NCBI RefSeq assembly: GCF_029168945.1
Contig: NC_083603.1
Coordinates: forward strand, 42,470,396-42,534,395
Direction: 5' to 3'
DNA: 64,000 nucleotides
DNA from: Cannabis sativa
Lineage: Eukaryota > Streptophyta > Magnoliopsida > Rosales > Cannabaceae
The translations under genes and the position numbers were made by a program. A model generated the notes under the pieces. It made no database searches. It was not told where the DNA came from and saw nothing but the letters and a program-made list of their open reading frames with translations. Positions 23,409-35,967 of this stretch are shown here, piece after piece. Position 1 is the stretch's first letter, and each line of letters opens with the position of its first letter.

Positions 23409-24475
23409 AACTTTTATTGGTACATCAGTCAAATCCAAGTTACAATTACAATAACCGATTAGGAAATACCATTCTAAATCATCTCTCTATTTAAGCTTAA
23501 TTCCTAGCTAGGTTATGTGCTGATACATTATCATTCCTTGAAATGTGGTTTAAGGAAACATTAGGAAATAAAGATAAAGAGTTTTTCACCAATTGAACAA
23601 GATCCGAAAAGGAAGATCTGTCCTTCCATTTATGCTTGATCTTGTTAACTAAAACTTGACAGTCTAATTCTGTTGCTTCTATTGGGAAATGCACAACTAC
23701 ACACCAAGAGAGGGTTGCCTGTAAGGCCTTGGCTTCAGCATAGATGGGAGTTGATGCACCTACAAAATGAGAACATAAATCTGCTACAATAGCCACATTA
23801 CTGTCAATGACGATAGCTCCAACACTTATTTACAAAGCTTGGACATCAAGGGAAGCAGTCACTTTCAGCTTAAACATCCCAAGAGAAGGTAATTTAGCTG
23901 TGCCAAACTCTTGCTGACGAACATCACCTCAGCGAGAGAAGGACTCACTGGATTCTGTTGAAAGCCTTGGTTTTGAACATCCCTGTATTTCTGCAAAAGA
24001 TCAATTACAAAATGTTCCACATCTACAACAGTTAGGGCAGGCTTATTGAAGACAACATTATTTCTTTGATTCCACACCATCCAACAAATACCAAATAGAA
24101 GAGGAAGTTTATCACTATTCAGATTGTCAAAAGATCTTAACAGAAAGTCCTGAATATTACAATTGTTGGAATATATTTTATCAGGATCTAGATTTACTAA
24201 CAAGTATGTTTATTAACACCCTAAATATGAATTTTCTAAAATAGTGTAAATAAACACTTATAAAGTTTAAGTAACCTTACATTGGTGGCAGCAAAATAAT
24301 ATGTCTCCTCTTACTCAGATCTCTAACCCTTATTCCTTTCTATAGCAGAGTATTATCAAGATTTGAGCCTGATTCTCCTTCAAGTGCTGGATTCTTCACA
24401 GTCTTACACACTATGATTGAGTACTTGACTTGCTATGGGTGGGCATGCACTCTTTCACTATAAGTTCGAAATATT

Positions 24476-24476
<1 letters not shown>

Positions 24477-24559
<83 letters not shown>
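24477..24559. repeat. (GA)n microsatellite, about 80 bp
   Basis: Uninterrupted AG dinucleotides. The Glu-Arg and Leu-Ser frames across it are artefacts. Confidence 0.98.
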
Positions 24560-24562
<3 letters not shown>

Positions 24563-24903
24563 TTGAAATAGGAGAAGGAATGGAGGATCTCAAAAACTCT
24601 AGTTGTTTGATATCATGTAAACTAGGTTGTGAGAGTTGGATGAGAATGAGACCATCCTATTCATTTTATACTATTTCACCTAGGTTAGGATTTAAATCAT
24701 ATGGAATAAAAAATGATAAAATAATAGCAAATTAAACACTATAGTGGCCCTACTAGTTATAATTTTGCTATTTTTTTTAACCATTTATCTTTTATTTCAC
24801 TAATGTCATATTTTTCAATTTTAATCATATAAATGTTAAAACTATTTATTTAATAATTATAATTAATTGTCAAATAAAATTATCGTTTATATTATTTATT
24901 AAT

Positions 24904-25051
24904 ATTTTTTTTGAAATAAGTGTGCATATATAAAAAGAAATTAGACCTCATGATCATTACAAAAGAGTTCCGACGAAATGGAGGAAATAGGTAGTAACCA
25001 AACCGTTTGTGGGTAAACGCCCACTTAGCCACATTATGTGCCGCAAAAGTA
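24904..25051 (-). mobile_element. 148-bp 5'-truncated LINE tail with target duplication
   Basis: Perfect 11-bp duplication TATTTATTAAT on both sides (24893-24903 and 25052-25062). On the minus strand it reads FAAHNVAKWA, the end of a LINE RNase H domain, followed by 3' UTR and an A-rich tail. Nested in the Copia-type LTR. Confidence 0.85.
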
Positions 25052-28000
25052 TATTTATTAATTAGACTTTACAAAGTCTCTTAATTAACAAATAAACTTT
25101 AAAACCTATTTTCTTCACAATTAAGCCATTCATAAATAAGACATAGTCTAATTTTAAAATTATAATTGATTAATTAAAACCAATTAACTGAGTCTTACAA
25201 GCAGTATTGTCTCAACTAGTGTGGGGACTATGGACCTATATAATCAAGCTTCCAATAAGTAGCTCTAGAATTTACCAAGTAAATTCTCTAACTTATTAAT
25301 TCCTCCCTGCGCCACTATAGACTCGAAATTGCACTCTTAATTATAGAGAACGCTCTATGTGTTCCACGATATAGATACGCTATGAATTATCTATTGTTAT
25401 AATTCTAATAATCAATGATCCTCTATAGATGATCTACATCGAGTAGGGACAAATTTACCATTCAACCCTTCAATATATTTTATCCTTAAAACACTTAGCT
25501 ACCTATAAATAATATTTCAGTAAACTAATATAATTACTGAAATGAGTACTCAACCATTTATCTCTATTAAGCCAAGCTCGAAGGAAATCATCATTTCACT
25601 TTTATGTCCAGATAGAAGCTATAGATTCTGTACCTATGATTAGCACTCCCACTCAATTGAACTACTTTTTCCTTAATCTGTATGTAACGAGAAGATCCAT
25701 TGGTCGACTTTAATGAACAAATTGAAGAACATAAATAATATAACTAAACTAGAACCTAACCATCTCAGGATTGAGATCATTTGATCTAAGATCAACTAGG
25801 TGATATTGAATTAGATAGATATTACGATAAGTTTATTATATCTTATCTAAGTTCAATATCGGTCCCTTCTGATACATACTCCATACATCCAATCTAAGTT
25901 TACTTTAACTAATGTACAGGAAAGGACATAACACTTATCTAAGGTGCAAGTAAACTACATTGTAGATTATCATATCAGTTAAATTTTGTGTATTGGTAAA
26001 TCATTAGAATTTATTTAATCACATAATCTTGATTACTTTCCACTATGTTGACATCACAATAATCAAGAATATTAATGTGATAATGATTTGGATGAATTTA
26101 TGAATCAAACAAATGATCATGAAATAAATGTGAACCAAATAACACATTAAACAAGTAATAAAATAAATCTGTTTCTTTATTGATAAATAAATATTCAAGA
26201 TTACATTGAAATGGAGTTTTATTTAGGGCATAAAACTCAACAACAGTGTCTATTGGTTGAATAGAAAAATTAAAGACCGATATACTTCCATATGAATTTT
26301 GCTCTAGTACATCCTAGAAGGGCGTGAGAGACTGTTTCCTTCTGGCCATTACAAAGAAGGCAAAAGGGGTGGGAAAGGATTTTTTCTAGAAAAGGCTGAA
26401 AGCACATGGCAGCACATGATGGAAGGCTTTCCAGATAAAGTGTTTGATTTTTGGTGGGATTTTTATAGACCAAACTACCTTCTACCGGCTTTTAAAAGCA
26501 ACATGATTAGAGGAAGAGGCAAAGGGTGAAGAAACTAAGGATTTGGCAAGGTGATAGGTTGAATTTACAGTGAAGTTATCCAAAGGATGACATCTCCAAA
26601 TAAGGGTATCCTTCATAGCAGGGAAAATAGGAACCTTAAGAATTTCGTCAATAGTGTCCTTCGGGAAATAGAGTTTAAGTCTATCAACATTCCAAGATCT
26701 ATTTTCTAGAATAAAATGTGAGACCAAATGATTAGGGGGGAAATACATTCTTTAAACTAAAGAGGCCTAGCATTGAGAACCTAAGAAGAACCAATAGTTG
26801 AAATTGAGTTGCCATTTCCCACTTTCCAAATGTGGCCCTTTACAAGTAGATTTCTTCCCCACATGATATTTCTCTAGGTGGATGAAGAGTAGCGACCTTT
26901 GGGGGCATGAAAGAAATCATTGCTTTTGAAGTACTTGACCTTAAGTAATCTGGACAAGAAAGAAAAATCCTTCAAGCCTGCTTAGCTAATATAGCCTGAT
27001 TATGATAGACAATGAATCTAAAACTCAAACCCCCCGAAATTCGGAAACACAAAGAAATGACCAATTTTCCATTGGATTTTGTTCTTGTTAGCACTAGAGC
27101 CCCACATAAATTTAGTCGTGAGTCTCTCTAGGTGTTTACAGGTAGAAAAGAAAGACGAAAATAAGACATGGTGTAGGATGGGATAGCTTGGACAACAACT
27201 TTTATCAGGGTTTCTTTCCCAGTCCTAGAAAAAAACGTTCCATTCTAACAATTGATGTTGGTGCTAGCATTCTGTAAGAGATAGTGGAAGGAAGAACTCT
27301 TAAGCCTACCAACACATTAAGGGACTCGTAAGTACTTGCTGATGAACTCTTTATTAGATAGCCCTAAGTTATTGTAGAAGACATTTTTATTATGAAGGCT
27401 AGTGTTTGGGGAGAAAAGTATAGAACATTTGGTAAAATTAACCATCTGGCCAGTGGCCTTATTATAAATGTCAAGGATATTTCTTAATAGCTATACAATT
27501 CTCAAGGGTAACAGTGGTGAACAACAGACTTTTATCTGAAAAAAGCAAGTGGGAGATCACCGGTGAAGCTCTGTAAATAGAGAAACTCTTAAAAAAATTT
27601 ACATTCATACTAGTACGGATGGCAGCAGAGAGGCCTTCTGAGACCAACAAAAAGAGATATAGGGGAGAGGGGATCCCCTTGCCTAATGCCCCTGGAAGGA
27701 TGAAAACTTTGAGAGTGAACCATTGACCAGAATATTGAAGGAGACAGTGGAGAGGCAGCTAAGAATAAAGGAAACAAACCTTCTAGGGAAGCCAAAATTG
27801 AGAAGGATGGCTTTCATAAAGTTCCACTTATCGAAGGCCTTTCCCATATCAAGCTTGAGAGCGCCCCATCACAGCTTTCCACTTTTCATGTTATTAATGA
27901 CATTAACAACTTCATTAGTAATAATAATATTGTCAAAGATAAGTCTATCCAAAAGAAAAGCACTTTGAATTGTTTGAAATTAAAGAGTCTAAGACAACCC

Positions 28001-28192
28001 TAATTCTATTGGAAAGGACTTTGGCGACAATTTTATACACGGTAGAGCATAAGCTAATGGGCCTGTAATTCTGAACATGTGTACCATTTTTTTTCTTGGG
28101 AATTAGAACTGGTAACTCGAAAACTTTCCCTGGTGATGTGGACATCAATATTTGACACGTGGCATGAAGGATGACATCAAGAAGTTGAGTAG

Positions 28193-29000
28193 ACCCGAGT
28201 CGCAGTAGTCAACCTGGGAGGGGATCCTAGCCCTGCGCCCAAATTGACTTTAGGATCTCTAGGATGAAAGTTCGGACTAGTATTCTGTACCATGAAGACA
28301 TGGGGCAACCTAATCCAAGCCTTAGGAGCTGAAATTACATGAACCTGCAACTCGAAAGCCAACCTGGGCACTTAGGGTTTCACTCAGTGCCCAAGTTGAC
28401 ATTCTCAACTAGGGTTTTCACTTTCGGGGCCGTCTTTGTGCAAAGTGGTCAAAACTTGCATTGGGACATCAAATAAACATACCACAGACATATTTGAGGC
28501 ATCAAAATCAAAATCGGAGCAAGTTGATTTTTGAATATCGGGGCCTGGGGCCCCGAGCACCCAGTGCCCAAGTTGACAATCTGTCAATCTGGGCACCTTC
28601 CAAGCATTCGATCGAAGATCTGACTCTTGCATCGAATTTTTCTTCATCAAAAATGGGGAAATATGTCCTTCCAGAGGAAAAAAAATAATTCCTAGTCACA
28701 AATAACAAGGCCAAGCTCCCAAGTTGACACCTGGGGCTGGCACTGCGCCCAATTTGACATGTTGTCAACCTGGGCCATTTAAAATAAAGTTTTTCATGAA
28801 TTCTTTCGAGCATCTTCTTTGTCTTCAAATATATTAATATTTAACTATTTCTGGGAACCAAACGGAATTTCTGAAGGGGCGAAATTGGGCCTCAGCGCTA
28901 AGGTTGACACCTAGGGCTGGGCCCAGTGCCCAAGTTGATATTTTGTCAACCTAAGCTATTTCCGATCAAGTTTAGTAAAAAGTATTCTGGGCATTTTTCT
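28193..29000. repeat. Degenerate satellite, period about 180 bp
   Basis: The marker (G)CCCAAGTTGACA or variants recurs near 28238, 28390, 28567, 28748 and 28928; the last four are spaced 177, 181 and 180 bp. Each marker is usually followed by TTGTCAACCTGGGC, forming a short inverted pair with it, and several units are preceded by GGGGCTGGG..C(A/T)GCGCC. Between markers the copies have diverged strongly. Non-coding. Confidence 0.7.
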
Positions 29001-29660
29001 ATCATAAAAAATAACAAAAATTCAAATAATCGGTATAACCTAAAAACGAAAAAGGTGAGTAATGGGTATCAAATGAGTTATTATAAAAACCAATGTAGTG
29101 GTAACCGGTTGAATTTATAAAATAAAAAGATATATAGTGGTATTCTGTTACCATATATACCAAATCATTTTTAAAATAACAAATGTTACTAGTACAACTA
29201 TCAAATTTTTGAAAATAGAATATAAGAAAAAAAAATCCCACTATAAATGTAAAATTATTGAAAGTTTTATCTTTGATGTAATTATATTTACCAAATTTAT
29301 AGAAAAATAAATTATATTTGATGTAATTTCACCTTTAAGAGTCATTCACTCTTTGTTCTAAAAAAAATTACAGAAGCAACTATTTTTGAATTTTTTTTAC
29401 ACATTTACCTTAAAATATATATATATTTTTATATTTTATAAAAATAATACAAAAAAAACAAAAAAAAACTACATTAAAATAACAGAAAAACAACATAAAA
29501 AATAATATACAAATAATAAAAAACCAATAACAAAATAGTAGGAGTACAATATAAAAATACATCAAAAAATCTTATTTTATATAAATAAAATATTAAATAC
29601 TTAAAATTCTATACCACTATATTTCTATATTTTTGTATTTTTTTTGAAATAATCCCTCCC
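29001..29660. other. AT-rich spacer upstream of TIM8
   Basis: Contains dispersed repeat family A copy 1 (29372-29655). Nothing coding seen. Confidence 0.5.
29372..29655 (+). repeat. Dispersed repeat family A, copy 1
   Basis: A-rich non-coding block sharing ACAACATAAAAAATAATATA, CAAATAA.AAAAA.CAATAAC and TATATAAATAAAAT with copies at 38312, 39620 and 40217. Confidence 0.55.
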
Positions 29661-29677
29661 AAAAATACACACCATAA

Positions 29678-29824
29678 TGGGCCTGCCCAAATCTAGAATT
29701 TGGGCCCACCCAATAGTCTCTTATTTGATGTTCGGGTCGCTCATGGCTCCGAAGTCTGAAACGTCTTCTCTTTGCCTAGGGTTTTAAGAGCGTCTCCAGA
29801 ATCTCAACAAAAATTGTAGGGTTT
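29678..29824 (+). promoter_or_regulatory. Site II and telo-box motifs in the TIM8 promoter
   Basis: TGGGCC at 29678-29683 and TGGGCCCACCC at 29701 are site II-type (TGGGCY) elements. TAGGGTTTT at 29777 and 29817 are telo-box (AAACCCTA) cores just upstream of the ATG at 29848. In Arabidopsis, site II and telo-boxes are common in promoters of mitochondrial and ribosomal protein genes and bind TCP and related factors. Binding here is inferred. Confidence 0.6.
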
Positions 29825-29847
29825 TACTAATCATTAATCGAATCGCC

Positions 29848-31125
29848 ATGGATCCTTCAGCTCTTAACAGCCCCGAACTACTCCAGTTCATCAACGTAAG
29901 CTGTTATATAGTACTTTTGCTAATTGAAAACATCTGATATGAACTTAAATTCTGCATATTTGTGGTAGAGAGAAGAAGCTCTTTTATATAATGCATTAAA
30001 AAATTTCTCCCTTTTTGTGGGGTTTTACTTACTTATGCGGAATCATAATCGGGTTTCTCCAAAATTTATTCAATGGATCGTTTTTTACATTTGCTGTCGT
30101 TTCATGAGATGAAGTTTTTTTCCTCTCTCTCATTATTTGTATTTTTTTTTTGGTTAATTTTAGGTAATGAATAATCTGTATGTATATGATATTTGGAATG
30201 ACATTTTTTGAGAATGCTTAAAAATTTATGTAGATTCAATATGTGGTCAATTCAAATATTTGGAAGTCAACTATGTGTTCTTACAACCCCCCTCTCTCTT
30301 CTTTTAATTATTTATTTCATATAGATTATACCATTTTTATATTTCCTATTGTCAATTAGCTTCATACTCATTCAAAAAAAATTGATGAAAGTTATCTAAT
30401 ATAAGAGACAATAATGGAAGTTTTAGACATTTTATCTCATTTCTTTAAGAGATATTTATTTGTAAAACAATGTAGATATGGACATAAATAGATCCACTTT
30501 TCTTTGTGCTTGAGATAGTGAAATTGAATTTTTATTGCTTTCTTTCGAAAAACATTACATGGAGTATCTGAAAAAATCCATTTTGTATCCATGCACTGTT
30601 TCAGAATTTTGTAGTCTCACTGTTGGTTGCTCTATGATGGTTTAATATTCATAATTCAAATTATCTATGTTCTTTTAAATGATGATAGCAGAACTTTGGA
30701 TATTTAATTAGTGGAGGTATATCTTGTGTTGTTGAACTATATTCAAATTAATTACCAATGAATTAAGCTATATTTTAGGAATATGCAGTGGAAGTTTGTC
30801 TAACCAATATGGTGTCTTCTATTACCTTTAGATTTGTTTTGGAAAAGAGCCAAGATATTTGTGATCTTTCTCTGTCCTACTGCTCTTATTGTCAATCTTA
30901 TTTTCTGTGGCTTAGCAACTTTTTTGTGTCTTTCTACAGCAAGAGAAGGAAAGAGCGATGCTCAACGAGATGGTGGCGAAGCTTACAAATGTATGCTGGG
31001 ACAAGTGTGTCACCGGTACACCGGGGAGCAAATTCAGCAACAGTGAACAAACCTGCCTATCAAACTGTGCTCGGCGCTATATGGATTTGAGTGTCATCAT
31101 CATGAAACGTTTCCAGAACATGTAA
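29848..31125 (+). CDS. TIM8: Mitochondrial import inner membrane translocase subunit TIM8
   Basis: Exons 29848-29895 and 30940-31125 (donor AAC|GTAAGC, acceptor CTACAG|CAA, phase 0), stop TAA, 77 residues, the usual length of plant TIM8. The first exon (MDPSALNSPELLQFIN) and the twin CX3C motifs (Cys35-WDK-Cys39 and Cys55-LSN-Cys59) identify a small TIM chaperone. With TIM13 it forms a hexamer in the intermembrane space that carries hydrophobic carrier and beta-barrel precursors from TOM towards TIM22 or the sorting machinery; the cysteines form two disulfides through the MIA40 pathway. Intron 1 is 1044 bp. It has no cleavable presequence, as usual for small TIMs. The gene is convergent with the S-acyltransferase gene, about 550 bp away. 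Confidence 0.95.
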
Positions 31126-31679
31126 TGAAGTTCAAGGAAGAGTTTTGATATGCTATTTTCAATTGGAAGATCCCTCTTCTTTTGGGCCTTGTCATAGCCA
31201 AATGAGATGAAAATATTTGTAATTTTTGAAGTGTTATAATTTTATTTTTCTTAGAAACCAACTAATATTAGACCTCTTCAAATTTGGCAGTGCCTTATAA
31301 TTTTTTTAGATTTTCCATATTCAAATAAAGTCTACTTCTATGTTTATTAGCTTCTTTTCAATTTTTTTTTTCTTTTTAATTCAAGCAAAATCTTATTTGG
31401 GCTACTAATCCCAATTTCATTAAGACATGCAGGTAATATGATACCATAACACTTGAGCTTATCAAATAAAACAATTACAATGGCACACCAATGCTTGCGA
31501 AAGAATTAACTGCACAAGGCCAAGAACATGTCTTAAAAAAATAAAGAGCAAAGCCTTGTACATTTTTGATGGTCTCAGCAGCACAGCAGTTAAAAATCAA
31601 CACCAACTCCCAAACTTTACATCACTGGCATTATAAGTAGCCAACTCTTTCCCCCTCTTCTCTCAATTTATCTGTACAT
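31126..31679. other. Convergent spacer between TIM8 and the S-acyltransferase gene
   Basis: Presumed 3' UTRs of both genes; contains AATAAA-like hexamers (for example near 31324). No gene seen. Confidence 0.55.
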
Positions 31680-34305
31680 CTAAGAATTAGGCCGAGATTG
31701 TCCAGTCTCTGATGGAAAACTAGTTCCATTCCTTCCTTCAGTGACACGCCTCGAGTCGCCAACTCCAGCAGCAGCCAAAGCAAGAATCTCAGGTGATATG
31801 TTCAAGCTTCCACTTCTCCTTCCCCAACTAGAACGCCTCGAGTATGAAACATCTCGTCGCTCTGTGCTTTCTGTTGGAAGGTTTCTGCTTAAATCTGGTG
31901 ACACATCTGCGTCGTGCAGCGCTTGATCCTTGTCTGGGCCGTCGTCGTTGCTGACATGTTCTTCTTCATAATCACCATTATGAACTGCACCCTCATCCCA
32001 GACTGGTTTTCTTCCCATTTCTATGTCATTAATGGCTTTCCCCATTATGGGATTTTCATAGCCCCCAACAATTCGAGGTAGAATAGAAGGGTCCTTGGGA
32101 ATCTTTTTCCTGAAATTGTTTTTGGATGAAGGAATGCTGCTGCAGAATGTCTCTAAGAAATTTTTAAAGATTCCTTTGTTAAAGGGGTTGACTCGCCTCT
32201 CGTATCGATATCTGAAGTTCTCATAAGTTGACTGCAAAACCACATTGAAAACCAGAACAATAACGTTTATAGCAGAAGAAAACTATAAACTTTTTCATGA
32301 AAAAGATGGAATCCCAAGAATTGACATGATGAGCATGAAAACAAGTTGAAAATTTGAGATGGTTACCTGGTTTGTACTAATGAGATACAAATGAAAGAAG
32401 GTAAGGCCACCAACAAACCAGAAAGCAATGAAAGAGTAAATTATTAGCGCAATCGACGCAGGAGTCTTGATCAAAGCTTTCCAGATTGTCATATCATCAT
32501 CATCATCATCAGTCATAATCTTCTTGATGTAAACCCAACAAAATCCTTGTACATATAAACAAAGAAGAGTAGCACAGAGGATGAACATGAAGAAGAAACG
32601 GTAATTCCGCTGCAGCAAGATCAAAAGAAAATTTTAAGGTCAGACACATTCAAGAAAACTCAATTCAGATGCACCATAATATGCACAAGCTCCAAAAGGA
32701 AGGGAGAATATATAGAAAGCAAGAAATTTCAGTATGCTTACTAACCACAAATTTTCATTACAGATCACAACATTTGCATACCAAGTTTAGTTATAGTTGA
32801 TTGTGTTTCATGCAGGTGAAAATTGCAATATACCCCACATTTCTAATCACTTTATACAAGGCTACTAATATGGAATTTTTAGATAGCATAATACCAGGAG
32901 AGACTATGTCAATTACCAGTCCAATACACTGACCAACCCAGGGGCAGTGATGATCGAATTTCTCAACACAATTATTGCATATCGAGCAGTGAGAACAACG
33001 AGGCGGTCTGTAAAGCATGCAGGTATCACAGTACTTAATCTTCACAGTTATCCCATTGACAATTACATCCTTAACCCGTGGCATTCGCAGCTGCGGTGTT
33101 TGGCCTGCTCCTGTCTCAATGCTCCCTTCAAAATCTTCGGGTTCTGGTGGGTGAGCATTGCGAGGTATTATACCAGGATCTCTTCCAGAGGTTAACAACA
33201 GAAGAAACAAATCCTGTAACATAAACACAACTGATATGAGAAAATATGGAAGTCATTTTCATCTTGTAATGTAGGAAAAGTTCAGAAGAATTCTATGTTA
33301 ATTGACAGGAGTTTTCAGGTGCTTCTTTTCAAACCAATGCAAATATTGTAACATATTCTATTGCAGAAAGAGGGAAAATGCTTTTGAAACTTATAATGGA
33401 AAATGAAAGAAGCTTACAAGCACTGCCAGTACAATAACAGCAACCATAATGGATACACCCCAGTGATCTTCAAATTCATCAATGAGTTTCCTGGCTACAA
33501 AGACACAAAAGATGGCGACAGGGGCGGAAATGAGAAACACAGTTAGCGCGATTGATCTTACATCTGGTCCAAATACAAGCCTTCCACCACAAAGAAATAT
33601 CTGCAAATATGAACAATCAGAAAATCTTCAAGAACTGGAAAATACAACTTATCAAACTAATGAAGAAACTTCCTTAAAATATAAATATAAAATTGCTCAA
33701 AATTAACTTGTCACAGTTTTTGGAATAAATAATTAAAGCTAAAATACCATGCAAATCACCTAAAACAGTAAAGCCCCAAAATCCTATTCTGCAAAACATA
33801 CTGGACACATCAAAAGGGTGTGAACTAATACCAAATATGCTGAAACAATCATAAGCTCAAATCAACTAGTTTTACACTCAAAACATCTAATCAACTACAC
33901 AACTACAGTTAACCCCCCTTTCCAATATTTGAAATCTAGAACAAAAACCCAAGTCCCAAAAAGTAAAACCACAAAGACCCTTTTGAAATCTAAGCAAAAC
34001 TGAGTTAAAGATCCACATAATTTCAGACAACCAACATCAGAATTTTCCAAACCCAGATGAGAAAGAAACAAAAAGCCCCAAACTTTTGATCCCCTTCCAC
34101 TTTCCCCTTTAAACAAAAGACAAAAAAGCTCAATTTTTTCTCAAACAAATCAAAACTCAAAGAAGAAGAAGATGTTGATGATACTTACATTGCTTCCTTT
34201 CCAAGCCTTGTAAGTTCTAAGCATTACAGTTCCCTCTGCAGCTCCGGTAGCCAAGTCCGAAGCCCCAGGAGGAGGCTGCTGTTGCTGGCGTGGCGCCGCA
34301 TTCAT
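31680..34305 (-). CDS. DHHC-type protein S-acyltransferase (palmitoyltransferase)
   Basis: Five exons (minus strand): 34189-34305, 33418-33600, 32917-33213, 32367-32609 and 31680-32231, all phase 0 with GT-AG borders, giving 463 residues. Start [12 protein letters not shown]1 and TM2 lie at about residues 55-75 and 88-108. The Cys-rich domain follows (from K160-Y-C-D-T-C) with catalytic D187-H-H-C190 and then [14 protein letters not shown], which spans the exon 3/4 junction. TM3 and TM4 are about 205-227 and 250-278, then [13 protein letters not shown] (the TTxE-type site) and [11 protein letters not shown]. The family moves palmitate to Cys of membrane-associated proteins; Cys190 carries the acyl intermediate. 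The tail has [20 protein letters not shown], which I associate with the Arabidopsis PAT05-08 clade. Subcellular site is inferred (Golgi, plasma membrane or endosomes). An acidic D6 run lies in the TM3-TM4 loop. Confidence 0.93.
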
Positions 34306-35967
34306 CTCCCCTCTCTTTCTTTCTCTCTCTAACCTCTTTCTCTCTCTCTCTATGAAAAAGAAGAAAAAAATAAAAAATAAAGTAAAGAGAAAAAAAAAAA
34401 GTCAAAGAGAGAAAGCTCTCTATATCTAAAAAGTTGAAGAAGAAAAGGGAAGTGGGTTTGTAATTGTATTTGACTTTGAATTATTATCTGTAATTTGTAC
34501 TACTAATTCTTCTTCTTATTCTACAAATACAATTATTTTTCAAATTATTATAATAATAATTAGCCTCCATTGTAGATTTTTCTTAACAGAGTTTAAAATT
34601 TAACTTCATTTTGTTCATTCATGTACAGAGAGCGGCAACTGTCATGATGACGTGGCAAACGCGGATTGGTCAGAACTTGTCAACTACCAACAGTTTCCAA
34701 GTAGTTAAGCTTATAATTAATGTAATGTAGCTTCCTTATTAATTGGATTAGTAATTAATTTTTTTTTTTAATTTTGAATATTATGTTTTTTAGTGTTGTT
34801 TTTTTTTTTAACAGTGAGTCCGACAGAGTCAGTAAGATTCAGAGATGAATCAGTGTTATAAAATATTCTATTCCTTAAAACATACAATTGGAATGAAATG
34901 GAAATGGAATGGTCATTGGGATTTTCGATTTTAGTATTTTTTTTTATTATTATTATTATTATCCTCAAATTATTCTATTCTGTTCTGTTGTACGCGGAAT
35001 GTTTACTTACGTGTCGGTTTGTTATTGGATGTGTTTGAAAGGAATCCGAATGTCATTTCAAATTTCCATGTGTTTACCTTTTATGATATATACAATGTTT
35101 ATTTTATTAATCTATTTTTTAAAAATTATTTTTGTAAGTTACATTAGATTTAGGCTAATTTTTCTTAGAACTTTGATATTTATTAAATCATGTCCTTTAA
35201 ATTTTTTTCGCCGTAAAAATTCCTCCGAGGACACAATTTACTGCATATCGAAAAATAGATCTAATATTTAATCATTAATACCATTCAAATAGTGAAACTT
35301 CTTTTATTTTCTTTTCTTAACAGATTTATCATAATTCAAATTCATGTGAAAATTACATAAAATATGGCTTTTAAAAAATTTTATTATTTTAATATGATAC
35401 TTTTAAATTTGAACAATTTTATGACATGTTTTTTAATATCTAATATTTTAATTTGAGTAGGTAGGATGATGTGAATTTCTTCTTTTGCTGTGTTGAATCT
35501 TCCTTACTGTGTTTTGAACTGAATTTCTCTTTTTTAAGTCATCAATTGTTGCTGTGGGAGATGGACGTCATAATTGCCAGATTTTGAAGGAGATGATCGA
35601 GATCAATTATTTGTGATTGGTGTTGTGAGATCGATCGGTGGAGAAGAGATTGATGAGTGCTGTGAGGTTGATGGAAGTGAGAGAGAGATAAATCGCATAA
35701 ATGGCACAGAGAGAAAAGAAAAGGGTGTAGAGAGAGGTTTTACTTGATCTCTTTTGGTTAGTTTCTAAATTCAAAAGAAAAAATCTGAAATTTTTAATTT
35801 TTTTTTTATGGTAATAGACATATTATCTCCCATATTTATTAACTTCTTTTATTTTGAATGCCATATTTGGTGGCATTAAATATTGTTGCCATATTTATGT
35901 AAATTAGTCTTTATTTTTTCATATTTATGGAAATAGCCCCAAATAACTTTTGTTAGTTTGTCTTTAG
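34306..35967. other. S-acyltransferase promoter side and gene-free spacer
   Basis: Pyrimidine/purine microsatellite (CT-rich on +) just upstream of the ATG, probably 5' UTR, then AT-rich sequence. Nothing coding was recognised up to the LINE. Confidence 0.5.
34648..34669. promoter_or_regulatory. ACGTGGC (ABRE/G-box-like) and ATTGG motifs
   Basis: TGACGTGGC at 34648-34656 and ATTGG (inverted CCAAT) at 34665-34669 lie about 350 bp upstream of the S-acyltransferase ATG. They are candidate bZIP and NF-Y sites by motif only. Confidence 0.35.

Larger units (their letters stand above)
24207..26242 (-). mobile_element. Copia-type LTR (about 2.0 kb) inserted in the LINE
   Basis: On the minus strand it begins TGTTGAGTTTTATGCCC and ends GGGTGTTAATAAACA, so TG...CA ends. 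It lies exactly between LINE linker sequences. No coding sequence and no partner LTR are seen, hence a probable solo LTR. Flanking 5-mers (AAGTA, ACAGT) do not match. Copia class rests on the resemblance of the TGTTGAGTTTTATGCCCTAA start to plant Copia LTRs. It holds a GA microsatellite and a nested LINE tail. Confidence 0.65.
23409..28192 (-). pseudogene. Dead LINE (RT, zf-RVT, RNase H), interrupted by an LTR
   Basis: Read on the minus strand: the RT start (about 28190-27945: LPVLIPKKKNGTHVQNYRPI, S-L-C-S-T-V-Y-K-I-V-A-K-V-L); the palm region with SRGIRQGDPLSP (about 27700); a changed FSDKSLLF in place of F-x-D-D (about 27535); a linker with stops (27400-26760); zf-RVT (26748-26270, with F-C-L-L-C and H-A-L-L-G-C); then, beyond the LTR at 24207-26242, the linker FGICWMVWNQRNNVVF (24110) and RNase H (23800-23497, ending HISRNDNVSAHNLARN). 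Many stops and frameshifts make it non-functional. The right side abuts the satellite. Confidence 0.85.

Noticed and set aside
24411..24735. Leu-Ser and Glu-Arg repeat proteins
   Set aside because: Translations of the (GA)n microsatellite.
28405..28828. Overlapping open frames of 75-106 residues
   Set aside because: They fall in the degenerate satellite, on both strands, with no conserved motif.
34217..34405. Longer N-terminus for the S-acyltransferase
   Set aside because: The upstream part is the CT/GA-rich 5' [13 protein letters not shown] at 34305 fits the family start and a purine-rich leader.
34860..34925. GGAATG-rich segment as a third Tourist-like MITE
   Set aside because: It has GGAATGAAATGG words but no GTTTGGTTGG ends and no TTA duplication.
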